Assembly (NCBI GenBank): GCA_034521575.1
Contig: JAXHMJ010000005.1
Location: 2,046,001 to 2,110,000, forward strand
Origin: a candidate division KSB1 bacterium
GTDB lineage: Bacteria; Zhuqueibacterota; Zhuqueibacteria; Residuimicrobiales; Krinioviventaceae
Direction: 5' to 3'
DNA: 64,000 nucleotides
Below are positions 56,526 to 64,000 of this stretch, piece after piece. Below the pieces are notes generated by a model. That model was not told the origin of the DNA. It worked only from the letters and a program-made list of their open reading frames with translations, and searched no databases. The stretch's first letter is position 1; each line of letters starts with the position of its first letter. Made by a program: the position numbers and the translations under genes.

Positions 56526-57857
56526 ATGAAACAATTTTTGAGTCTATGTATGGTCATGCTGCTTCTAGCTTTCTCAGCTCATGCACAGTACTCCAGTCAA
56601 TCGGGTTTTGGACTGTACGGGGAAGAAAACAATATGTTCTTTGGCGGTATCGGTCTCACCAGTATCGAAACCGATGGGGAATCCAACCTGTACTATAACT
56701 TTATGATGCGACCGGAACTCTCTTTTGGGAAATTTGGAGTCGGTCTGAATATCAATTTCAACATCAATACAAAAACCGGAGAATTGCGAAAAGAAGATTG
56801 GGATGAAAACTATGACTATCTGCGTCTGATCCGATATCTCCGTTACGGGCACAAAAATGATCCGTTTTACACGCGTCTCGGCGCGTTGGATGCGGCGCGT
56901 CTTGGTCATGGTACTATTGTAAACTATTACACCAATGAAGCTGTCTACGATGAGCGTAAGCTGGGCCTGGCATTTGATATGGATATGGGTACATTTGGAT
57001 TCGAAACCCTGACCAACACTTTTTCTCGTGCTGAATTGATCGCAGGCCGCGGTTACCTACGACCGCTTCGGAACGCGATTCCCATCCCTGTTATTAAAAA
57101 CCTGGCCTTCGGCGCGACCTTTGCCCGCGATTTTGACCCGGACGAACGCACCTCTACCGATGACGGGGTTTCTGTCTATGGTTTGGATACTGAACTTCCC
57201 ATCTTTCAAAATCGCTTTCTAAAAACCGCTCTGTACTATGACTGGTCGCAAATTCACGGTTACAGCACAATCGAAGACAAATCCCGCAGCTTTGGTAACG
57301 GACAGGCTGCCGGTGTGCAGTTTGATTTCCCCGCACTTTCCAGTATCTTTGATTTGACGTTTAAATTCGAACGCCGCTGGATGAGCGACGAATATATACC
57401 TTCTTTTTTTGATGCATTTTATGAACTGCAACGCTATAATAACGGCCTGAGAAAAACCGATCAGCTGCTCAGCATCACTGAAGATCGCACAGGATGGTTC
57501 GGCGAATTATATACAAGTATGTTGGGAAACACCATTCGAGGTATTGGTACATTTTCACGTCTGGATGACACACCGGAAAGCGGTATCATGCACCTGGCGC
57601 TGAATGCCCCGGACGCCATTCCGTCGATCGCTGCACATGCAACGTATGATAAAATTGGTATTGAACAACTCAACGATGTGTTCACACTGGATAACAGGAG
57701 TGTGGCCCGGGTCGGTGTCGGCTACAAGCTTAACGCTTTTATGATCATGTATGTTGATTATATCTGGACCTATGAAAAAGTAAACGAAAACGGCAATGTC
57801 TATTACAAGCCGCAGGAACGGTTTGAGCCGCGTCTCGTTTTCTCATATCAGTTTTAA
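56526..57857 (+). CDS. Outer membrane beta-barrel protein of unknown function
   Basis: A 443-residue exported protein. The signal peptide is MKQFLSLCMVMLLLAFSAHA, with mature start at QYSSQSGFG. The remainder alternates short amphipathic strands with Tyr/Phe girdles (LYYNFMMRPELSFGKFGVGL; FLKTALYYDWSQIHGYST), and the last residue is Phe (RLVFSYQF), the usual beta-barrel end signal. No plug or lipoprotein signal is present, so it is probably a porin-like protein or an anchored outer membrane protein. The stop overlaps the comF start (TAATG), and a strong terminator-like hairpin lies just after it. Confidence 0.75.
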   Translation: MKQFLSLCMVMLLLAFSAHAQYSSQSGFGLYGEENNMFFGGIGLTSIETDGESNLYYNFMMRPELSFGKFGVGLNINFNINTKTGELRKEDWDENYDYLRLIRYLRYGHKNDPFYTRLGALDAARLGHGTIVNYYTNEAVYDERKLGLAFDMDMGTFGFETLTNTFSRAELIAGRGYLRPLRNAIPIPVIKNLAFGATFARDFDPDERTSTDDGVSVYGLDTELPIFQNRFLKTALYYDWSQIHGYSTIEDKSRSFGNGQAAGVQFDFPALSSIFDLTFKFERRWMSDEYIPSFFDAFYELQRYNNGLRKTDQLLSITEDRTGWFGELYTSMLGNTIRGIGTFSRLDDTPESGIMHLALNAPDAIPSIAAHATYDKIGIEQLNDVFTLDNRSVARVGVGYKLNAFMIMYVDYIWTYEKVNENGNVYYKPQERFEPRLVFSYQF

Positions 57858-58564
57858 TGAACAAGTATTTTAAATATACGGGCCGTTTTGTATTCAAAGC
57901 GGCCCGTTTTTGTACGCTTCCCCTGCTCGACGTTCTTTATCCGGCATTCTGCTTAATCTGTGAAAATCCGCTGCAAAACAATACCTTGATTTGTCCTCAA
58001 TGCCAACACTCGCTGGATCAGGCCGTTTTACCAAGGGATCATCTCAAAACAAACCCCGTATCGGTACCGGAACCTCAATTTGATGCAGCTATTGCCGCGC
58101 TCTCTTATACGCGCAGCGTGCAAACGCTGATTCACAACTTTAAATATAATGGTTATTCCAGACTATCAAAAATATTCGCCGGTTATATGACGGATCAAAT
58201 TAAAACAAACAATCTGCAATTCGATTCACTTCAGCCGGTACCGCTGCATTCAGGACGAAAGCGCGAGCGCGGTTTCAATCAGGCCGAATCTCTATGTAAA
58301 TCTCTGAGCAAACAGTTCAATGTGCCGTTGCTTGACTGTTTGATACGTCACCGCTACACCAGCCAGCAGGCAAAATATCATCGTGAGAAACGCTTTCAAA
58401 ATGTGAAAAATGCGTTCAAACTAAAACAGTCGGTAAGGGTGAACCACATTGCCCTTGTAGACGATGTGATAACAACCGGCGCAACAGTAAATGAATGCAG
58501 CCGTCTTTTAAAAGAATCCGGGGCTCGAGAGATTACAGTTCTGACAATTTGCCGGATTGAATAA
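57857..58564 (+). CDS. ComF-family phosphoribosyltransferase-like protein
   Basis: A 235-residue protein of the ComF family, linked to DNA uptake in transformable bacteria but widespread. The N-terminal zinc ribbon uses CLICENPLQNNTLICPQCQHSL (two CxxC pairs, about residues 32-55). The phosphoribosyltransferase fold contains GRKRERGFNQAESLCKSLSK and the PRPP-loop-like IALVDDVITTGATVNECSRL near the end. The ATG at 57857 overlaps the previous stop. A downstream start is possible because a terminator hairpin covers the first codons and the first 25 residues lie outside the family core. Confidence 0.88.
   Translation: MNKYFKYTGRFVFKAARFCTLPLLDVLYPAFCLICENPLQNNTLICPQCQHSLDQAVLPRDHLKTNPVSVPEPQFDAAIAALSYTRSVQTLIHNFKYNGYSRLSKIFAGYMTDQIKTNNLQFDSLQPVPLHSGRKRERGFNQAESLCKSLSKQFNVPLLDCLIRHRYTSQQAKYHREKRFQNVKNAFKLKQSVRVNHIALVDDVITTGATVNECSRLLKESGAREITVLTICRIE
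57878..57911 (+). terminator. Terminator-like hairpin inside the start of comF
   Basis: ACGGGCCG (57878-57885) pairs perfectly with CGGCCCGT (57900-57907), followed by T5 at 57907-57911. It has the form of an intrinsic terminator for the outer membrane protein gene whose stop lies 21 bases upstream, yet it overlaps codons 8-18 of comF as called. Confidence 0.75.
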
Positions 58565-58579
58565 ACCAGAGATAAATCA

Positions 58580-59167
58580 ATGGATTACAACATGTTTCTC
58601 GAAACCCTGATCCAGCTTGATATTGCTGTCTTTATATTTTTCAACCATACATGTCAAAACCCGATATTTGATGTGCTGATGCCGTTCATCACTGTTAAAG
58701 AACATCTGGCTCCTGCGATGTTTCTGGTGGTCGGTTTATTACTGTGGAAAGGCGGCCGCAAAGGAAGAATACTGGTCGGAATGCTGATAGCCGCCATTGC
58801 TCTGTCCGATCAGGTGACCTCACACTTGATCAAGCCCTGGGTCAGCAGGCTGCGCCCCTGTTTTGTGTTCGAACCGCTCAGTTCCATCAACGCGCTATTT
58901 GGAAGCAAATCTTCACCCTCATTCCCGTCTGCCCATGCATCCAATGCTTTTGCAATGGCCTCGCTGTTTGCCCTCACGTATCCGCGTTCCAAAGCGATCG
59001 CGCTCGGCGCTGCTTGTCTGGTTGCATTCAGCCGGGTCTATGTGGGTGTGCATTATCCGATGGACATTATTTCAGGCGCCATTATCGGGACGCTATGTGG
59101 TATTTGGATAAAATATACATTTGATCTTGTATCAGGGTGGCCGGTTGAAAAACAGGGAAGCATCTGA
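58580..59167 (+). CDS. PAP2-family phosphatase
   Basis: An integral membrane phosphatase of 195 residues acting on lipid phosphates such as undecaprenyl pyrophosphate or phosphatidic acid. The three PAP2 motifs are in order: KPWVSRLRPC, SFPSAHASNAFAMASL with the catalytic His, and SRVYVGVHYPMDIISGAI. About five to six hydrophobic helices surround them. It follows comF by sixteen bases and converges on pckA. Whether it recycles undecaprenyl carrier or trims other lipids cannot be read from sequence. Confidence 0.9.
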   Translation: MDYNMFLETLIQLDIAVFIFFNHTCQNPIFDVLMPFITVKEHLAPAMFLVVGLLLWKGGRKGRILVGMLIAAIALSDQVTSHLIKPWVSRLRPCFVFEPLSSINALFGSKSSPSFPSAHASNAFAMASLFALTYPRSKAIALGAACLVAFSRVYVGVHYPMDIISGAIIGTLCGIWIKYTFDLVSGWPVEKQGSI

Positions 59168-59181
59168 CTTTATCGTTTTCA

Positions 59182-60824
59182 TCAGGCTTTCGGACATTCG
59201 GCGGCAATATCTTTCTCTACTTTGCCGGCAAAATTTGCTTCAAAATGGCCTTTAAATTTTTCAGCCAGCTTTTTAGCTGTACTTTCAAATGCCTCTTTAT
59301 CAGTCCAGGTATTGACCGGATTGAGAATATCAGCCGGAACATTCGGACAGGACTGCGGCACCAACACCTTGAATATGGGATCCGGCTTGAAATCGACAGG
59401 GTCGAGCTTACCGTTCAGAGCCGCGCGCACCATTGCGCGTGTTAAATTGATATCAATCCGATGGCCGACACCATAGGCACCGCCTGTCCAGCCGGTGTTT
59501 ACGGTGTAAACCTGAACGTTGTATTTTTTCATTTTATCACCCAAAAGACCAGCGTAATCAGAGGGGTTTCTCGGCATGAACGGTTCACCAAAAAACCGGG
59601 AAAACGTGGCCTGGGGTTCTGTTACGCCCGTTTCCGTTCCTGCCAATTTGGATGTATAGCCCATAATGAACCAAAACATGGCTTGTTCCGGTGTCAATTT
59701 TGCGATCGGCGGCAATACGCCGTATGCATCTGCAGCCAGAAACAAAATGGTGCTTGGATGTCCGGACGTTGAGGACTCTTTAATATTGGAATTATAGCAA
59801 AGGGGATAAGAAGCCCGGGAGTTGGGAGTAAACCTGTCATCATTGAGATCAAATGAACCATCAGGATAAACCATTAAATTTTCGACCATGGAACCATGCT
59901 CAAGATAGTGGTCCGGGTGAAAAGTCGCGTGAAATATATCCGGTTCCTTATCCGGATTCAAGTTAACGAGTTTCGCATAGCAGCCGTTTTCAAAATTGGC
60001 GATTCCGTTTTGATTCCATCCGTGTTCATCATCCCCCAAAAGAGATCGTTCAGGATCAGCGGATAATGTGGTTTTTCCGGTTCCCGACAACCCCAACAGC
60101 ATGGCGCTTTTTCCATCAGGTCCCTCGTTCGCAGAACAATGCAAAGGAAGAATATTTTCCCGGGTAAATAATAATTCATAACCGTAAAAATCAGCTTTTT
60201 CATGGATCCCATATAGGCGGACCCGTAGACAATCCCGATTCTTGATTCAAAATCCATAGCCACACAAATGGTGGAGGCGCCGCCGTCCGACAACGTTCTC
60301 AGTCTGTTCTCATAGCGTTTTGATTTGAGGTAATCACAAGGCAGCGCCAAAAGTGTAAATGGTTTGTCTACAAAAATACTCTTTTCGATATCGTTTGGTA
60401 CGGGACGGAACATATTATCAGTGAACAGCGCACTCAAAGGATTATCGGTCACGGTCAATATGGGCAGTGCGTAATCGGAATCCGCTCCAACCACACGCTT
60501 CAGGGCATAAATCCTGTCTTTAGATTTCAATGTGCTCAAAGCATCCTGAAACACCATTTCAAATGTATCCGGAGCCAGCTCGATACAGTTTGGCGAGCTC
60601 CAGTCAATATTATCAGAGGTTCCCGGTCGTTTTACCAGGTAAGTATCCATAGGGCTTCTTCCGGTAGAATGTGCAGGAGTCCATGTGGCCAGAGTTCCTG
60701 TATTCAGTACAATGGCACATCCCGATGCCACGGAATCATTGATCATCTTTTTCCTGGCCGGGTTGTTGTACACCTGATTCACATCATTGAGGATTCCACA
60801 GACTTGTTCTCGATACGATTCCAT
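59182..60824 (-). CDS. pckA: Phosphoenolpyruvate carboxykinase (ATP), interrupted by one frameshift
   Basis: Converts oxaloacetate to phosphoenolpyruvate in gluconeogenesis. The gene reads in two frames, starting at the ATG at 60824 (AGGGAG site) and ending at 59182. They join if one T is restored near 60166-60171, where the coding strand reads TATTATTT; the repaired reading is NYLFTRENILPLHCSANEG and gives about 547 residues. All motifs are then present: RSPMDTYLV, AYMGSMKKL, GLSGTGKTTLSADPERSLLG (P-loop), GDDEHGWNQNGI and NTGWTGGAYGVG. A single lesion in an otherwise perfect central-metabolism enzyme suggests a sequence error, or very recent inactivation. Confidence 0.88.
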
Positions 60825-61067
60825 TGACTGCTCCCTATGTTTTAGAATACCCGAATAGCACCCCATGCTTGACAAAATTCATTTGATCGGTTCAAAACAA
60901 TCCGATGCTTAACAACCCACGTAGAAATACAAGGCTTTAACGGGACATTGGAAAGAACAGCTAAATATCTCATTTTTCCCAGCTAAGAAAATAGCCAATT
61001 TTCACAATAAACACAATCTTTTTTTAACATTTGCTCCGGGGTGTTCAAGTACAAGACTATAACAGGT

Positions 61068-62321
61068 TCAGGTCTTGAGTTTTTTCTTGCGCGCAGCCGG
61101 AAACAGAATATTATTGAGAATTAATCGATAGCCCGGAGATTTTTTATGCAGTGAAAGCTGAGTGGGAGGATCATTAATAAAATGCTGATAGTCTTCGGGA
61201 TCGTGACCTCCGTAAAAGGTAAATGTGCCTTTACCCAGGTTTCCGTGTATATATTTGGCCTGCTTGGTCCCCTCTGCCTGTCCCATAATAACGATAGACT
61301 CTTTGATCAAATCTTTGTTAAACCCCGTGGTCTGTCCCATAAATCCTTCCACCGCATTCACATGACATTGAGTCAGCATGGTGGGTACCGGATCGTACTT
61401 TGCGGAAAATTCAAACAAGGTAAAATACTCGGCCTCTGCACCGCGCAAAACCGGATTATTGCTCGGCGGCACATCGATATCCGAATATTCATAAACCAGC
61501 GGGTTGGTCACCAATTGAAAATTTTTAAAAGCCAGCGTATTGGAATAATCAAGTTTTTGCTGAGCAGCCGGATTCGGGGGATCGCCGTCAAACGGAGCAT
61601 CGACAATATCTACCCCCTGAGCCGCCAGAGCGATATCCATGGTATCCGTGGCCGAGCACATGGCAAATAGAAATCCGCCACGGTTGATATAATCCTTAAA
61701 CGCCTGAACAACAGCATGCTTAAGTTGCCAGACGGTTGCAAAGCCAAGAGATTGGGCCATGCTTTTGTTTTTTTGCACCTGATCACGATACCAGTCCGTA
61801 TGTCGGTAATTGGCGTAAAATTTTCCAAATTGCCCGGTAAAATCTTCATGATGAAGATGCAGCCAATCAAACGTTTCCAGTTTGCCCTGCAGCACTTGCT
61901 GATCCCACAGGGTTTCATAAGGGATTTCGGCGTAATCCAGGGCCAGCAACACGGCATCATCCCAGGCTTGTTTGTTCGGAGGCGCGTAAATTGCTATTTT
62001 GGGAGCTTTTTCAAGCAGCACAATATCCATGTTCTCATTTTTAATCTCATTATAAATCCGGGCTGCTGCGGAACCGCCAACCGATTCATAGCTGACCCCT
62101 CGCAGCAAGAGTTCGCGTTCCAATGCCGGATAATGATCCATGAGAAACGATCCGCCACGGTAATTTAAAAGCCATTCGACATTAATACCTTTTTCAAGTG
62201 CAAAATAAGCCGCGCCATACGCTTTAAGATGATCAGACTGTTGAAGGTCCATGTTCACCAGTAATTTTTGAGCATGCAGTGTATTCAGCAAGATGAATAA
62301 AAGGATGAGAATTCTTTTCAT
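61068..62321 (-). CDS. Exported protein of unknown function (often labelled asparagine synthetase B-like)
   Basis: A 417-residue protein with a signal peptide (ILILLFILLNTLHAQ). The body has alpha/beta blocks resembling the Class I glutamine-amidotransferase fold, for example WDDAVLLALDYAEIPYETLW, a GGFLFAMCSATDTMDIALAA elbow-like segment with one Cys, and GKGTFTFYGGHDPEDYQHFI. Relatives in FCB-group genomes are sometimes named asparagine synthetase B, but no synthetase domain is present, so that name should not be used as function. The start overlaps the stop of the TPR gene upstream (ATGA), so the two are translated together. Confidence 0.68.
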   Translation of the reverse strand: MKRILILLFILLNTLHAQKLLVNMDLQQSDHLKAYGAAYFALEKGINVEWLLNYRGGSFLMDHYPALERELLLRGVSYESVGGSAAARIYNEIKNENMDIVLLEKAPKIAIYAPPNKQAWDDAVLLALDYAEIPYETLWDQQVLQGKLETFDWLHLHHEDFTGQFGKFYANYRHTDWYRDQVQKNKSMAQSLGFATVWQLKHAVVQAFKDYINRGGFLFAMCSATDTMDIALAAQGVDIVDAPFDGDPPNPAAQQKLDYSNTLAFKNFQLVTNPLVYEYSDIDVPPSNNPVLRGAEAEYFTLFEFSAKYDPVPTMLTQCHVNAVEGFMGQTTGFNKDLIKESIVIMGQAEGTKQAKYIHGNLGKGTFTFYGGHDPEDYQHFINDPPTQLSLHKKSPGYRLILNNILFPAARKKKLKT

Positions 62322-64000
62322 GATTTGATCTCCAGGTTCCTCAAACGCTCGCGGACGTTATCCAGATAAATACTCTGAGGATACTCGTATAAAAACTTTT
62401 CATACAACTGTAGTGCTTGTTCGGATTCATCCTGTCTGCTATGAATATTCGCCATTTCATACAGAGCTTTGTCTGAATACATTCCTTCTTTGTTGTTATA
62501 AACAGCTTTAAGTTTATCGATTGCCTGCTCTTCGCGCTGCAACTGAACCAGGGCATCAGCGGACAATAACAGAATTTCATCCCGAAGCGGTGTACCAGGC
62601 ACATTGGATATAAACCGTTCCAAAGTATCGACACAGGCCGAATACTGCAATTGCCGATATAACAACGACGCTTTTCCCAGAACACTCAAACTTGTCGAGT
62701 CCTGAACGGTTTTTTGCACCAATAGCTGCATTTCCAGCACGTCGTTAACCAAAGATTGATGACGGTTTAAATCAGATTCTAACAACGCCTGGATATATTC
62801 TGACACTTTTCCCGGTTTTTGCCGATAAAAAGCCAATTCCGCCAATTTATACAACGCCCGGGGTTCCGGTTTTTCACTATCATTCAAAGGGATCGATTTG
62901 AAATAAGACTCGGCGAGAGGCAAATCTCCCTTTACGACCGCGCATTCTCCGAGTTTGTAGCGGGCCTGCTTGGCCTGATTCTGATCATTGGCATAGCGGA
63001 CGACATTTTTATAGGCTTGCATGGCCTGTTCCAGATCAAAAAGCGCTTTAAAACACAAATCCCCCAGATTCATCATTGCATTGACGGCCTTGCTTGTACC
63101 GCGGTTGTTTTGTGCATATTGTTTGAGCATTTGCACCGCTTTCTCATACCGACCGCTGCCAGAGTAAGCCTTTGCGAGTTGAATGCGGGATTTTTCAGCA
63201 AACGATCCCTTGAAATGATCAATTAGATACTGAAATATTTCGATCGCTTTATCGGTATCACCAGCTGACAATACTGTTGAACCCAGATCATAAAGCTCTG
63301 AACCCAATTGGTAGCGATTCAGAAACGTGACCTGATCAGATTTTTGAGCCAGATTTTCAAAACGAATCAGATGAGAAAACGCTTTTTTGAAATTTCGCAG
63401 CATGGTATTAAAGTCGGCGCACCACAAATGAATGGCCCATTTATCATCAGCGTGTGACTCCAAGACCGTTAATACGGTTTTCTGGTCTTCCGGTGACCTT
63501 GCCGAGTGTTTTAGGTCACTGCGCAAATAATTAATTTGCTGAGGATGCTGTTCAAGATACTGGATATACTCTCGGGTTAATTCTTTAAAATTATCCTGTG
63601 CTTTGTAAATTGATGCCATATTAAACATAAACAAAGTCGGGTCATCAAATCGGCTGCGTCCCTTTTTATAAACTTCAAGAGCTTGATTCAGGAAATGATA
63701 GTCAACCATCGCACGCCCCACAAGCATATACACTTCCTGTCTGTTTGCATGCGATTGCAGCACAGAATTCCAGCTTTGCAGAGCTTTTTCAGGTCCATCC
63801 CGCTCAAATTTCAATGATGCCAGATCAACTTTATACCGGAGACCGGGTTTTTTCTGCTGCAAATAATAGATTAATGATTCAAGCTCCTTATATCGTTCGA
63901 TATGGATCAACGTTCGTTTCGCCCCCTCATAAGCAGCAAGATTGTCAGGGTCGGCCCGGCAGATTCTGACATACAATTCAGCAGCCTGTTCATAGCGATT
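62318..64000 (-). CDS. TPR-repeat protein (5' partial, runs off the window)
   Basis: The frame is open to the right edge; codons for NRYEQAAELYVRICRADPDN lead into the visible part, so the start lies outside. At least 560 residues of tetratricopeptide-like helical pairs are seen, including IFQYLIDHFKGSFAEKSRIQ, ARYKLGECAVVKGDLPLAES and ALYEMANIHSRQDESEQALQ. The end resembles the outer-membrane TPR assembly type (QLYEKFLYEYPQSIYLDNVR). No enzymatic domain is seen. It overlaps the downstream exported-protein gene by four bases, which suggests a two-protein envelope unit. Confidence 0.82.
   Translation of the reverse strand, partial: NRYEQAAELYVRICRADPDNLAAYEGAKRTLIHIERYKELESLIYYLQQKKPGLRYKVDLASLKFERDGPEKALQSWNSVLQSHANRQEVYMLVGRAMVDYHFLNQALEVYKKGRSRFDDPTLFMFNMASIYKAQDNFKELTREYIQYLEQHPQQINYLRSDLKHSARSPEDQKTVLTVLESHADDKWAIHLWCADFNTMLRNFKKAFSHLIRFENLAQKSDQVTFLNRYQLGSELYDLGSTVLSAGDTDKAIEIFQYLIDHFKGSFAEKSRIQLAKAYSGSGRYEKAVQMLKQYAQNNRGTSKAVNAMMNLGDLCFKALFDLEQAMQAYKNVVRYANDQNQAKQARYKLGECAVVKGDLPLAESYFKSIPLNDSEKPEPRALYKLAELAFYRQKPGKVSEYIQALLESDLNRHQSLVNDVLEMQLLVQKTVQDSTSLSVLGKASLLYRQLQYSACVDTLERFISNVPGTPLRDEILLLSADALVQLQREEQAIDKLKAVYNNKEGMYSDKALYEMANIHSRQDESEQALQLYEKFLYEYPQSIYLDNVRERLRNLEIKS

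Noticed and set aside
60150-60180. Programmed ribosomal frameshift in pckA
   Set aside because: No slippery heptamer with a downstream stimulatory structure was evident, and pckA is not known to use frameshifting; an indel is simpler.
1-64000. CRISPR arrays, tRNA and rRNA genes
   Set aside because: No regularly spaced short repeats, cloverleaf-like segments or rRNA-like sequence were noticed on reading; a covariance-model scan was not possible.

Overview
This window comes from a diderm (outer-membrane) bacterium, most likely of the FCB group and near Calditrichota / candidate division KSB1. That placement is an inference. It rests on several secreted proteins with the FlgD-like / type IX secretion C-terminal domain (PNPFNPTT-type motif, GQ and GVYFYRL blocks), a TonB-dependent receptor with a carboxypeptidase-regulatory-like domain, TolC and AsmA-like envelope proteins, and an EF-G whose G2 region has the wording of the mitochondrial / spirochaete-type EF-G1 group. 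No rRNA, tRNA, CRISPR array or intact insertion sequence was found.

Region by region. (1) 1-3.5 kb: the end of an Mrp-type cation/proton antiporter operon (mrpD-E-F-G), a two-cluster ferredoxin-like subunit and a hydrogenase maturation protease. Together they suggest the 3' end of a membrane-bound group 4 [NiFe]-hydrogenase coupled to Mrp. (2) 3.7-5.7 kb, minus strand: an M24 peptidase, a four-helix-bundle protein and a small unknown protein. (3) 5.8-8.6 kb: pyrR-pyrB-pyrC. (4) 8.7-13.3 kb: hypA-B-F-C-D for hydrogenase maturation; hypE is absent here. (5) 13.3-18.2 kb: an AT-rich, decayed island with a frameshifted subtilase and three TolB-like lipoprotein remnants, two of which share a near-identical 210 bp direct repeat. 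(6) 18.2-27.2 kb: a patchwork with a headless TonB-dependent receptor, a DNA glycosylase, a beta-helix secreted protein, a truncated YhhN, DUF493, a DUF188 protein, a TolC lacking its signal peptide, the tail of a lost T9SS protein, and a NUDIX hydrolase.

(7) 27.2-43.5 kb, minus strand: one tightly spaced run of hsp20, lon, a UDP-sugar pyrophosphorylase, an AsmA/YdbH-like protein, a DUF1318 (YdbL-like) lipoprotein and a very large exported protein. The last carries a TolB-like propeller and two rounds of TPR array plus CHAT-like domain; both CHAT-like domains appear to lack the catalytic His and Cys. This is the most unusual locus in the window. (8) 43.6-52.6 kb, minus strand: KtrA/KtrB potassium uptake, an orphan RecA-fold ATPase overlapping the end of EF-G, HflC/HflK, glgC and small proteins. 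(9) 52.8-59.2 kb: purL (with a tandem PurS-like N-terminus), purQ, an outer membrane protein, comF and a PAP2 phosphatase. (10) 59.2-64 kb, minus strand: a frameshifted pckA, an exported protein of unknown function, and a TPR protein running off the window.

Several reading-frame breaks sit in or next to short T/A runs (near 14865, 27438 and 60168). Some, especially in pckA and the giant gene, may be sequence errors rather than biology. The clustered lesions at 13.6-18.2 kb look like real decay.
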